Source: Miscanthus floridulus
Lineage: Eukaryota > Streptophyta > Magnoliopsida > Poales > Poaceae
Length of the DNA: 64,000 nt
Reading direction: 5' to 3'
Assembly (NCBI RefSeq): GCF_019320115.1
Contig: NC_089589.1
Span: 18,911,641 to 18,975,640, forward strand
Shown here: positions 49,632 to 59,356 of the stretch, one piece after another
How the letters are laid out: each line of letters starts with the position of its first letter
Position numbering within the stretch: position 1 is the first letter of the stretch
Translations under genes and position numbers: made by a program
Notes under the pieces: model-generated
Told to the model about the DNA's origin: nothing
The model's input: the letters and a program-made list of their open reading frames with translations, nothing else
The model's database searches: none

Positions 49632-49710
49632 AAAAAAAAAAAAATCTAGCGCTGGGATTCAAACCCAGTCCTTCGAGCTAAGTCGCGCACGTCCTAACCA
49701 GCTGAACCGC
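49632..49710 (-). other. tRNA-like pol III module in the right TIR
   Basis: On the minus strand: gcggttcagctggttaggac (D-arm/A-box-like), an irregular anticodon region, then a perfect T-arm at 49668-49652 (5 bp CTGGG/CCCAG stem, 7 nt TTTGAAT loop, near-consensus B box). A run of 13 T follows (49644-49632). It could be a relic of a tRNA or SINE captured into the TIR. I do not call a functional tRNA because the acceptor and anticodon stems do not close. Confidence 0.5.
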
Positions 49711-50054
49711 AATAGCATTGTTGCATGTTTCTCGAAACAATTATACTTGTTTCATTTCAAATGCCAAGATCTATAGGGTAACAGCTCGGCGTGACGCCGA
49801 GGCCTTATCCACGTCGACGTCAGGTCACCGTCACATCTGACGCATCGCCAAGACCTTGGCGCCATTGGCCATGGCGCGAGACATATTTCCTCGGTGCCAA
49901 AAGCCATGGCGCCGAGGTCAGGGTCCATGAACGAAAATCAAACCACCAGGGATCTATTTGTGAATATTTTTGAAAAAAAAAGCTGAAAAATAAAAAATTC
50001 GGCAAATATCCCCATCCCTCGGAGAGAGAAGCATCAGCATGCCGGACCAGCTTG

Positions 50055-50060
50055 CACGTG
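50055..50060 (+). promoter_or_regulatory. G-box CACGTG upstream of PRR
   Basis: Core within gcacgtgcac, 372 bp before the PRR start codon. G-boxes bind bHLH and bZIP factors and are common in clock and light-regulated promoters. A second ACGT core, tgacgtggc, lies at 50306-50314. Confidence 0.5.
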
Positions 50061-50107
50061 CACGCGCCATGGAAACAAAAAAAAAAAAAGGAAAAATCGG
50101 GCACCCG

Positions 50108-50115
50108 AAATATCT
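50108..50115 (+). promoter_or_regulatory. Short evening-element-like motif AAATATCT
   Basis: The motif aaatatct (in ccgaaatatctcaat) matches the CCA1/LHY/RVE-type core. PRR5/9-clade genes are known targets of these MYB-like clock factors in other plants, so the site fits its gene. Confidence 0.5.
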
Positions 50116-50339
50116 CAATTCAACAGCGGGCGCGGCAGAAGCCCGGAGGACAACGGAGAGGCGAGGGCAGAGGATAATATCTCGGTGGTGGCGTGGTAAT
50201 TGTTGTTTGGGGCCAGGGCCATTTCCACCCCACGCCTCTCCTCCGGCTTTGATTTCATCCACGACGATGATCTCGGCTCGCTCCCCGGCCCCGCCCCGTC
50301 GCCGCTGACGTGGCGCCCACCGCGCGGAAAAAATATTGC

Positions 50340-50348
50340 AGATATTTT
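50340..50348 (-). promoter_or_regulatory. Full evening element AAAATATCT
   Basis: Plus strand agatatttt is the reverse complement of the 9 bp evening element AAAATATCT. It lies 84 bp upstream of the PRR start codon, probably in the 5' UTR or core promoter. Confidence 0.6.
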
Positions 50349-50431
50349 CCCCACCGCTCCTTCCTTCCCCTCTTTCCCTCTCCTCGCCTCGCCGGCTCCT
50401 GCTCTGCTCCGCTCCTACCGGCAGCAATCGA

Positions 50432-53400
50432 ATGTCTCCCGCCGCCGCCGCCGTCGTCGCAGCCTCCGCCGGAGGAGGAGGAGGAGGAGGAGGAGGAAGC
50501 GGCGGCGGAGAGGCGGGCGGTGGCGCCGGCGCCGGCGCGTCGTCGTCCCCCGCGTCCGCGGCGGGGGCGAACGGGCGGGCGCTGGTGCGGTGGGACCAGA
50601 TCCTCCCGCGCCGCTCCCTGCGGGTCCTCCTCGTCGAGCACGACGACTCCACGCGCCAGGTCGTCACCGCGCTCCTCCGCAAGTGCGGCTACCGCGGTGA
50701 GTCGCCTCTTCTCCTCCCTGCTCCACAGCCCGCGGTCGTTAATCCCCCCGGAAAGGAAATTCTCGGCGCTCCGTTGTTCTGACTCCTCTCCCTCCCTCCG
50801 GGAGACGGACGGCAGTGGCCGCGGTCGCGGACGGGATGAAGGCGTGGGGGGTCATGCGGGAGCGCGCCTACGCCTTCGACCTCGTCCTCACCGAGGTCGC
50901 CATGCCCTCGCTCTCCGGCATCCAGCTGCTCTCCAGGATCGTCGCCGCCGACGAGTGCAAGAACATCCCTGTCATCAGTAAGCCTCCCTCACCCCCGCCC
51001 CCCCTCCGTTTTTTTTCCTACTCGCTGCTCGATCGAAGCCAGATTCATATTTTATTTCCTTTCCCCCGCAATGCTTCGTGTGTGCTCACGACGTGCCTCG
51101 ATTTCTTCTCTCCTTCTGGATCAAATCGACCCTGGGAATGGATTAGGCTCCACTAGTAGCCAAGCGGTAACTTCAAGCAAGGGACTGGTGATGCCGGATA
51201 TACTGTATAATTTTATGCTCACTGCTCAGCTCCGCCTGGATTTTTATATTATTATGCTCTGCACATGCTTGTTACTAAAACCGGGATGCTTGTTTCGTAT
51301 GAGCAGCTTTAAGGTTTGCTGTGTCATCATTGTTAGATTAGATTCCCCTCTGTGATCTTCCCCCCTTGTGCTGTAAGCCAAGTGTTGCGTACATACCATT
51401 CAAGGATTAACATGGCATTAGAGTGCTTGGAATATGGGAGTGGAAGTAGTTTGTTCGCAGAGTTTCTGTGGTCACTGCTGTTCTGTTCTGCAGAATTTGA
51501 TTCCAAGTATGTGATTGGAGCCAAATTATCATTTTATAAGATTTTTGAGTGGTACATATATACACTTCTTTGACAGGCACAGGCTAAACTCTATAATCAA
51601 TCACATATCTTGGCTGGGAAATTATCCACTTCATCGGGTGCTTTCCAATTTGAATTCACATATCCATGGCATTAGCTCAACAAAAAATGAGGCGGCGGTA
51701 GTCCTGGAAATCAAATTAGAAAATATTGAATTGCAGTGCTCTAGGTAGCCGTTGGAACCAAGATAGCTGCAGCATTACATCAAGGAAATCAAATTAGAAA
51801 ATATTGAATTGCAGTGCTCTACGTAGCCGTTGAAACCACGATAGCCATAGCATTACATCAATTCAAGTGCTTATTTTAATGGTACTGGATCTATGCTAAA
51901 TATAGGGGATGTTTACATTGAGTGCGCAAAAAGACAAGAAAGACCTTACCAAATATGAACAGCACTTTCGTCAAAGAACAAAAGATGAGCTGGGCAACAT
52001 GTGATTGATGTGTTTATGTCAATTCAACCGTTATTGTAGCTCATATTTTTCTAATCAACTAAACTAATGTTACGACAACCACTTGATCAGCTGATCGGCC
52101 TAGTATAGTGATGTGCTTATATCTGACATAATGCCATACGAGCATCACAAGCGGTCTTGAATTAAGAGAATTGATGAATCTAATATTTAGATTTGTTATG
52201 GGTTTCATCGGTTTTGCACATGTTGCCTGTGGCAGTGATGTCGTCCCAAGATTCTATTGGCACAGTGCTCAAGTGCATGCAGAAGGGTGCAGTGGACTTC
52301 CTTGTGAAACCAGTGAGAAGGAACGAGCTGCGTAACTTATGGCAACATGTGTGGAGGCGGCATGCAGTAAGTTCTTTTTCTGCAGGTCTTTAAGAACATG
52401 CTTCCTTTTGCCATGGCATATTGGTGCATGCCGCAAAATGTAGCCTTATCCAAATGCTTTGTTTAATTTTATTTGTCAACCTATCTGGATTTAGTTTGGC
52501 TGTCTTTTTTCTTGGAACTTTATGAACTATATATAAGTAGTTATCTGAGATCCTTGGTGAAATACTGGAGAATGGTCATGTAGCCATTTTAGCTTTTATC
52601 ATCTATCTGTTATATACTGTTAATTTATAGTTTTTCTTTGGGATACTTAGGCATTAAGAATTGAATGCAGATGAATTGCCAGACAAATGGATCAGAAAAT
52701 AATGCAGCCAGCAATCATATAAGTGCCAATGTTGCTAATGGGTCAAAGACAGGAGAAAACAGCGATGAGGAAAGTGATGCCCAAGTAAGTATCTAATCTT
52801 GCTTACACCTTATCTGTTCAACTGGCATTAATGCATGTGTTCAGTTGCATATTTGCATTCCTGCTTAGCTTGACAACGCCAGTTTAATAGAAAGTAGTAA
52901 AGTTTGACAGTATAACATTTAGAGACATGTCCTTTTCTATGATGGTTTTTTTCTTGACTTTACGTAGTGACTGTAACTGGCACTGTTTAATGGAATCAAT
53001 TAGAGTTCATCATTTCATCCTTTATGCAGTTCTGATATATCCTTGACATTCATATTGGATTTCCTTGCCATGTTACATTATTATAGACTGTTTTGTCTTG
53101 ATCAGAACTTTGGTAGCAAGACGCAGGCTGAAATTCAGAGTGTTGAGAAGTTACCAGAGATTCGTAGAGATGAAGTGGCTGGTTCATCCAAAAAAATTGA
53201 ACCACAAAGTAAGTCTTATGATGATGGGGTAAACACAAAAGTGGATGCGTCAAAAGATAGCGATGGTAAGGAATTCAGACCTGGTTACATAATTTTATGT
53301 TAACTTGTGCTCTATTATTAGTGAGTTAGTGTGCACCACTCTATTTTGCCTTAATGGTATTTTGTCATTTCATCGCATGTAGGTGCTCCAAGTGGAAGTG

Positions 53401-55013
53401 AGAAGAATGTGCGTCCCAAATGCTTTAATGGTATTACTTCTGCAAAAGTGGCTGAGCAAATTATGGATAATGCCTTGGCAAAGATACAAGTTCACGTCGT
53501 CCAAGCAAATTATGCCTTGAGGATCACGGATACAAGTTCATGTCGTCCAAGCAATCTTGGCAAAGATTTGGGTATGACTGAGCCAGCAGCTGACAGAAAA
53601 TGCCAATCTTCAGTCATGGAAAATAATGCTGTCATGAAGGGTGCTGCAATAGGTCATGCTGATTCTTCCCCCTCCCAATTTCTGGAGACCAACTTGGGAA
53701 AGCAACACCATCTTAATGGTTACAAAAAACAAGAATTCAGGGAAAAAGATATCTTTAATCACTCGAATTCCTCTGCCTTTTCAAGGTACTTTGTGCTGAT
53801 GGGTTCTAAACTTTAGTCTAAATAAATTCTGATTGCCTATCTAGTCCTTGAATGTGGCTGGAAATTATCTGTTAATGCATGGCTTTCTGTCCATGCCCAT
53901 TTGTTTGTTTATGAGGTTACATGTTTTAGTACTCATATAGACCCATTAGTTGATGTTAGTAACTCCTCAAATGTGTTGCATAACTCTGACTAGCTTTATT
54001 GTACTTGTCCATCGCTTCAACATGACACAGATATGGCAATAAAAGGATAGAACCATCAGGCGAGGTACAGTTTTTTCCTTCTCTCTGCACCACTGGGCAA
54101 GAGCATGTTCATGGCAGGGACCCAGTTTTCCAACCCAATGGGGTGTTGCTGCCTCCCAATGAACATAATACAGGTGAGAGTACAAGGCAAGCTCGAATTA
54201 CTTTGGACAGTAGCACGGAGGGTGCTGCCATCATGTGTTCCAGCAGTGCTAGGGAAGATGCTGGTGCAAGTAGGTCTTCCCATAGAAAGGACAGTATGAG
54301 CCATCCCTCATATGGGTTTATACCTGTTCCAATTCCTGTCGGTCCTGCGATGCCCTACCATTATGGTGCAATTCTGCATCCAGTATACTACCCACAGGGT
54401 CCTCTTATGCACTGTGATTCAGCTGGAATCAACACGGCAGCAATCCAGCACGCCTCTGGTCAATCTAATTACCATGAAGCTCCTGGTAAACCATCTCAGG
54501 TTGGTGAGCACAAACAGTCAGAGGAAAACCACCAGTTGCATCATTCAAGACAAATTCTTCGTGAATCAGGAGAACCAATTGACATGGCGAGAGCTCACAT
54601 GGATCATGCTAACCAGAGTGCAAGCTGCAGCCCAGATATCTGTAAAGGAAGTGGATGCACGGGTAGTGGTGAAGCCGATATCAATGCACATACAATGGTT
54701 GCCCTAGAGAGTGGCAACGAAAGTGGCATCCAAAACAGTGATAGGACTCGCCGTGAAGCCGCGTTGATGAAGTTTCGCATGAAAAGGAAAGATAGATGCT
54801 TCGAGAAAAAGGTATTTCATTTGATAACCCTTTTAGTCATTAAATAACTACCGAATTGTTTCTTTATCTAACTCAACCTTTCGTATTTCATTTCTACAGG
54901 TTAGATATCATAGCAGGAAGAAGCTTGCAGAGCAAAGGCCAAGAGTTAAGGGACAATTTGTAAGCCAAAAGCTGAAATCAGCTACAACAACAGAAGCAGA
55001 AACTGACTCGTGA
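50432..55013 (+). CDS. PRR59: Pseudo-response regulator, PRR5/9 clade (PRR59/PRR95-like)
   Basis: Exons 50432-50696, 50816-50977, 52236-52366, 52671-52784, 53106-53265, 53383-53785, 54031-54811, 54900-55013. Total 2130 nt, 709 aa plus TGA; all GT-AG and phases agree. After a Gly-rich leader (residues 15-37), the pseudo-receiver (about 63-180) has DD at 71-72, Glu115 (VLTEV) in place of the phosphorylated Asp, and the conserved Lys167 (FLVKP). A divergent linker follows, then the C-terminal CCT domain (about 651-694: [13 protein letters not shown]...[22 protein letters not shown]). PRRs are nuclear repressors of morning clock genes, and the CCT domain contacts DNA or NF-Y partners. An in-frame ATG at 50336 exists, but MSPAAAAVV gives the family-like start. 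The 59/95 choice rests on memory of rice synteny with an EXO70A gene. Confidence 0.95.
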
Positions 55014-56257
55014 CAGGCGTTAATTTGTAACTGTATTTTTTATTCTTCCCTTCCCACCAGGTGTGGGCAATTGGACTGGTAAGACTGAAGGCTGGCAAAA
55101 AAAATTCCCTTCCATGGTTAGCCTTTCTGTACAAGGGCGAACTCTTTAGTCTTTATGTATAGTGTTTGTTGGCATTCAAGCCTTATTTTGTAAAGTACAT
55201 CAAATTGACAAATGTTCAGAGGATTAACGGGTGGTGGTTAGGAAAACGGTGCAACCACCCGATTTCGTCTATGTACTTATGTTTGTGGAGTGAGAAAGCA
55301 GAGCCTGTACAGCTTATTCACCCATTTTGTTGCCATTATAATAGTAGTAACTTGTAGTAATTACTACTATGACAACAACAGACACTGTTGTACAACTTAG
55401 AACAGCATTTCCCATTGGGACCGTGCCATATCATTTTTTGGTTAATCCTGTGAGTAATCTCCTCGATAAAGTGCCCACCTGTATGCAGGACAGTTGAGAT
55501 TTGTTTGATCCAATCCAATCATCCAGCATTTTTTCTTTGATAAGTCGACGGGGAGGGAGAGGATCCCCCACCTGATTTTCATATTGATTGAGTGGCTCCA
55601 AAAGCCGAATGTTCAAAGTACAAGGTTTTCAAGTTGCCCAATACTGGTTTACATTGCGTTAACTAAAATAGAGCACCAAACATCAGCGATCATCATCCAG
55701 CATTTTGCTTGCCTGGAAACTGAACCAGGAACCAGCAGGAATGCAGGAAGCACACCTTGTCTTTGTACTAGTACACAGCAGCAATTCAGCATATATCCTT
55801 TGCCTGTCTTGTACTCTGGAAAGCATCAACGAATCATCATTCACTGGAAATCTTTTGACCTATTTCCTTAATACTTTCTGTGGCCTATCATTTCACCCAA
55901 CTGGAGATGCACATGAAGCTGCGGATTTGTTGGGATTAATCTGCGCCGTAAGAGGAATCGGCAATTCCTTGCTGCCGATTTCAAGAGCATCTCCCTTTAC
56001 AGACAGCATTTCTCATCTCACTCAGCCCACGTAATATTCCGTTGGAGCTTGCGCCTCAAGTTTGGCACATTTCTTTGCCGCGCTGGGCCTCCAGCCACCG
56101 TCTTATAAACCCAGAGGTCCACCAGCTCCCGCGGGAATCTCACCTGTGAAAGCGAGCACACGCAACGCACCTACGCGAGCAAGCAAGCAAGCGCATCAGT
56201 GTCCTCTCCTGCGTTTCTGTCCGTCGATCGAGCTACCTAGGCGGCGGCAAGTCGGCA
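55014..56257. other. PRR 3' UTR and intergenic space before the proline-rich gene
   Basis: The PRR 3' UTR probably ends within 150-200 bp of the stop. The rest has no convincing exon; small open frames lack codon bias. The last 200 bp become GC-rich and carry the promoter and 5' UTR of the next gene. Confidence 0.5.
56104..56109 (+). promoter_or_regulatory. TATA box of the proline-rich gene
   Basis: TATAAA in tcttataaaccc, 149 bp before the start codon at 56258, at a suitable distance for a short 5' UTR. Confidence 0.6.
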
Positions 56258-56920
56258 ATGGAGGGAAGAAGGGCGGCCGCCGTGTCGTCGTTGGTGGCGG
56301 TGGTGTCGCTGCTGCTGGTGTGCTTGTGCTCCTTACTCCCGGCCGTCGTCGTCGCCGGTGACGAGGGCGAGCCGGCGGTGGGGAGCCCGGACACGAACCA
56401 GCTGTGCGTGAGCAAGTGCGGGACGTGCCCGACGATCTGCACGGCGTCGCCGCCGACGATCCTGCCGATGACCGCGCCCCCGCCGCCGGCCCTGGCGCTG
56501 CTGCCGCTGTCCGCGCCCCCGCCGCCGCCGTACCTCGAGCTGGTGCTGCCGCCGCCGCCGCAGGGGGACGTCAACGACCTGCTGCCCCCGGTCACGCCAC
56601 TAACGAGCCCGCCGGCGCCGGAGTCCCCGTGCTCGACCCCGCCTTCGTCCTCGTCGTCGGAGCCTCCGCCGTCACCACCCCCGCCGCCGCCACCGAAGAG
56701 CAGCGGCGGCGACGGTGGCAGCGGCTCCTCCTCCTCGTCGTCCTCGTCTTCCCCGTCTGCGCCCTCGCACTTCTCGTCGCCGCCGTCCCCGCCGTCGTCG
56801 TCCAACCCGTACTACTACCTGTACCTCTCCGGCGGCGCCAAGGCCCGCGGCGGCGCGTCCAGCGCTTGCGCGGCGCTCGTCCTCGCCGCGTTCCTGCCCG
56901 TCGTCGCCCTTTTCAAGTGA
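56258..56920 (+). CDS. Secreted GPI-anchored proline-rich (extensin-like) protein, single exon
   Basis: 220 aa, intronless. A signal peptide (residues 1-33, hydrophobic VAVVSLLLVCLCSLLPAVVVA) is followed by a small Cys module, C50-x3-C54-x2-C57-x3-C61 (CVSKCGTCPTIC). Next is a Pro-rich region with PPPP and SPPPP-type runs (residues 65-150) likely to be hydroxylated and glycosylated, then a Ser/Gly-rich stretch (150-185) and a YYYLYLSGG segment. The C-terminal 20 residues (SSACAALVLAAFLPVVALFK) form a hydrophobic GPI-attachment tail after small residues. This layout fits plant hydroxyproline-rich cell-surface proteins of unknown function with a CxxxCxxCxxxC start. Pro-rich low-complexity genes are easily mispredicted, but the signal peptide, GPI tail and TATA box support it. 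Confidence 0.85.
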   Translation: MEGRRAAAVSSLVAVVSLLLVCLCSLLPAVVVAGDEGEPAVGSPDTNQLCVSKCGTCPTICTASPPTILPMTAPPPPALALLPLSAPPPPPYLELVLPPPPQGDVNDLLPPVTPLTSPPAPESPCSTPPSSSSSEPPPSPPPPPPPKSSGGDGGSGSSSSSSSSSPSAPSHFSSPPSPPSSSNPYYYLYLSGGAKARGGASSACAALVLAAFLPVVALFK

Positions 56921-57498
56921 CGCACGCCCATCAGTCCACTGTCCAGACCGGCGAACATGCATTACGTACGCGCTTCGTTTTGGCATCCGATTCGATGATG
57001 ATCTGTCGACCTTTCCGGTGCCAGATGATGGATCCATGCAGATAGTAGCTGTGTTTACAATTTGTTGATTGTATTAACTAACGTTAATTGCTGTACGTAC
57101 GTACCTTAATGATTTTGTAAAGTGAATTCTAATGATGGTCTAGTGTGTTCTACCTTTGGCTTTGGCTTCGACGTTGCATGCTGATCGATGGCTTCATGCT
57201 CAGTGCTTTGTGAGGAAACTATTACAATCTTTTTCTTGTTTGTCTCACCAGACACAAAAGGTGTGTCTTACACACTTAAACTAAGGTTGCACGTACTATA
57301 CATTTCTCCACGCAATCACCCTGCTCTCCTTTTAATTTGTGTCTGGCAGCTCTCACCATCGGATCCATGCATGGCCTATGTGCCATCACCATATTAACCC
57401 ATCTTTATGGAGCATTTTTTAAGTCATCCCTACCACGCTCTGACGGTGCTTTGCCGCCCTACCAACCTCCGAACGTTGCTGTTGGGCAAGCCGACATC
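56921..57498. other. 3' region of the proline-rich gene and intergenic sequence
   Basis: AT-rich 3' UTR with gtacgtac repeats near 57095, then unremarkable sequence. No exon seen. Confidence 0.5.
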
Positions 57499-57506
57499 CT
57501 TGGCTC

Positions 57507-57663
57507 CAGTGGCGGATCCAGAATTGAAAACCTGTAGGGCCAAAGCTCATTGATTTTAGATCAATTAACGTCATGAATACATAAAACTGCAAATTTTGTA
57601 AGGGGATTTGGCAAAAGTTGTGGAGCGAGGTGGCCCCACAGCCAAAGCCTAGATCCGCCACTG
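57507..57663. mobile_element. hAT-type MITE (157 bp), 8 bp duplication
   Basis: Ends CAGTGGCGGATCCAG and, inverted, CTAGATCCGCCACTG. They are flanked by a perfect 8 bp duplication, cttggctc (57499-57506 and 57664-57671), the hAT superfamily hallmark. Non-coding. Confidence 0.9.
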
Positions 57664-57834
57664 CTTGGCTCTACCTGAACCCTGGAGCTCATTCCTTTTG
57701 TTCCATTGTGCAACCATGATACTTTTCTATATGTTGGCACTACTGTTAAAACCAAAAAAATTAAGGTTGCATTAATTGAATATATATGTGTCCAAAGAGG
57801 AAGCTCATATTACTATCACCATGTACTCTCCAAT

Positions 57835-57980
57835 AGAGGTGGAGCCAGAAATGTGATTTTTTTTCTTTTATTAGGGGTGTCAAACCGCCAACAATACGAT
57901 TTTTGTAAATATTTAATAGAATTTAAAATTTTGGTGGAAATTATATTAACTTAGGGCAGTTTAACCCCCTTGGCTCCCGC
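57835..57980. mobile_element. Second hAT-type MITE (146 bp), 8 bp duplication
   Basis: Worn inverted ends (GGTGGAGCCAG and CTTGGCTCCCGC), flanked by tctccaat at 57827-57834 and 57981-57988. It differs in sequence from the element at 57507, so it is a separate insertion. Confidence 0.75.
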
Positions 57981-57988
57981 TCTCCAAT

Positions 57989-58687
57989 CAATTCAATGCA
58001 TACAAAGGTGCGTGCATGATTTGCATCAAAGTGTCATGCACAACAATGGTAGTATAGCCCCATCTCATTGGTGCAAGTTATTTGGGAGGTTCTATTCATC
58101 AGATGCCTAAACTTTGGCTTTTTATTTAGGCAATGCTTTTCCACCACATGATCAAGATATGACATCCACTATTGTCTCTTTCTCCACAGCAATAATGCAT
58201 AGCTTATTTTCTCACTTCGTCCCACATCCGCATTTGTTCTTGCCTTCCTCTCATCCTTAGAGGCTATTGGAGCACCCCCTCTCCTGCCACACTATCCACT
58301 CCATTTCAAGTTACCTTCGCCTATTCAGAAACCATCCTCCGCCATCCAGACCAGACCTGCTGCCTCCCTTGCTCACCGCTTCCTTTCTACATAGACACAG
58401 AAAAACCTCAAACCGTGACCGCACACCGTCACACGTTACTAGGCCATGTTTGATTGCTGTCTGGTAGACTAAGCAACAAATTCTAGTCACCAACAGGCAC
58501 CCAAAATCAATGGTCTTGATTGCTTCCTGGTCAGACAAGTTTGCCTGCGCAAGAAACCAAACAAGCCTCTAATCACATCGGAGACCGTCACACAGTGCAA
58601 TGGCATGCCTGAAATCTAGGAGTCATGGTGACCAAACTTCAGCCTAGTTGATGAAAGGATAAACGTGTAACACTTCAATACAACCAC
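57989..58687. other. Intergenic stretch between MITEs
   Basis: No gene or repeat recognised. A C-rich segment near 58270-58400 has open frames but no homology or splice support. Confidence 0.35.
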
Positions 58688-58690
58688 TTA

Positions 58691-58830
58691 AGGCCTTGTT
58701 TGGATGCACATGCATCCATCTCAATTCACATGTATTAAAGTGGATTAGAGTGAAAATTAAATTAAGTTTTATTCCAATCCACTCCAACACATGTGGATTG
58801 AAGTCGATACACATGCATCCAAACAAGGCT
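58691..58830. mobile_element. Tourist-like MITE (140 bp), TTA duplication
   Basis: Inverted ends AGGCCTTGTTTGGATGCA and TGCATCCAAACAAGGCT with TTA on both sides (58688-58690, 58831-58833). The two arms pair over most of the element (for example ccaatccactcca against the left arm). Confidence 0.85.
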
Positions 58831-58872
58831 TTAAGCTGCTCTCAGAAAGTCGGAATTGAATGTTGTGTTCTA

Positions 58873-59108
58873 CACTGGTAGAGAACCGAGCTTTACTCCC
58901 GGTGGGGAACCCCCTCTAGTCCCGGTTCCCCACCCGGGAGCAAGCATCCGGGACTAAAGGGGGGTCCTTTAGTCCCGGGTCAGGAACCGGGACTAAAGGA
59001 GGACCTTTAGTCCCGGTGGGTAACACCAACCGGGACTAAAGGTGCCTCCTGACATGCCACGATGGCCGGCACCTTTAGTCCCGGTTGGTAATACGAACCG
59101 GGACTAAA
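58873..59108. mobile_element. Left terminus of a CACTA element: TIR and subterminal repeats
   Basis: The terminus CACTGGTAGAGAACCGAGC starts at 58873 after tta/cta-type flank. It is followed by about ten direct and inverted copies of cggGACTAAAGg/cctttagtcccgg, some as hairpins. This is the normal CACTA arrangement: 3' end on the left, since the transposase-related genes to the right are on the minus strand. Confidence 0.85.
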
Positions 59109-59356
59109 GGTTTTTTTCTTTTTTCTTTTCTTTTCATTTTTTTGTTTTCTTTTCAAAATAGGTTTTCGAAGTCGTATTGTACGCTGCTAATTATACATTT
59201 ATACGCGCGTATCGTATGTTTCGGTTCAAGCACAATGAACGTATTAAATCACACAATTCAAGCATAGAAATATATATACTATTATTATTAGCAGATTATT
59301 AATTATTATGAGCAGATTATTATGAGCAGATTATTAATTATTTAAGCCAATACAAA

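Larger units (their letters stand above)
47950..50002. mobile_element. Non-autonomous Mutator-like element with about 400 bp TIRs, upstream of PRR
   Basis: The left arm (47951-48366) and right arm (49632-50000) are long inverted copies, both beginning at the outer end with GAATTTTTTATTTTTCAGC. The flanks caaatatccc (47940-47949) and caaatatccc (50003-50012) form a 10 bp duplication, in the 9-11 bp range of Mutator-like elements. The arms are rich in ggcgccgagg/cctcggcgcc inverted motifs. The interior (48367-49631) holds a nested MITE and a GC-rich block (48905-49120) that could be captured gene sequence. There is no transposase. The right end lies 430 bp from the PRR start codon. Confidence 0.85.

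Noticed and set aside
50200..50700. Alternative frames over PRR exon 1 (minus and plus)
   Set aside because: Shadows of the GC-rich PRR first exon, which is fixed by the receiver-domain text and splice phase.
56233..57045. Open frames overlapping the proline-rich gene on both strands
   Set aside because: Low-complexity shadows. Only the frame at 56258 has a signal peptide, Cys module and GPI tail.
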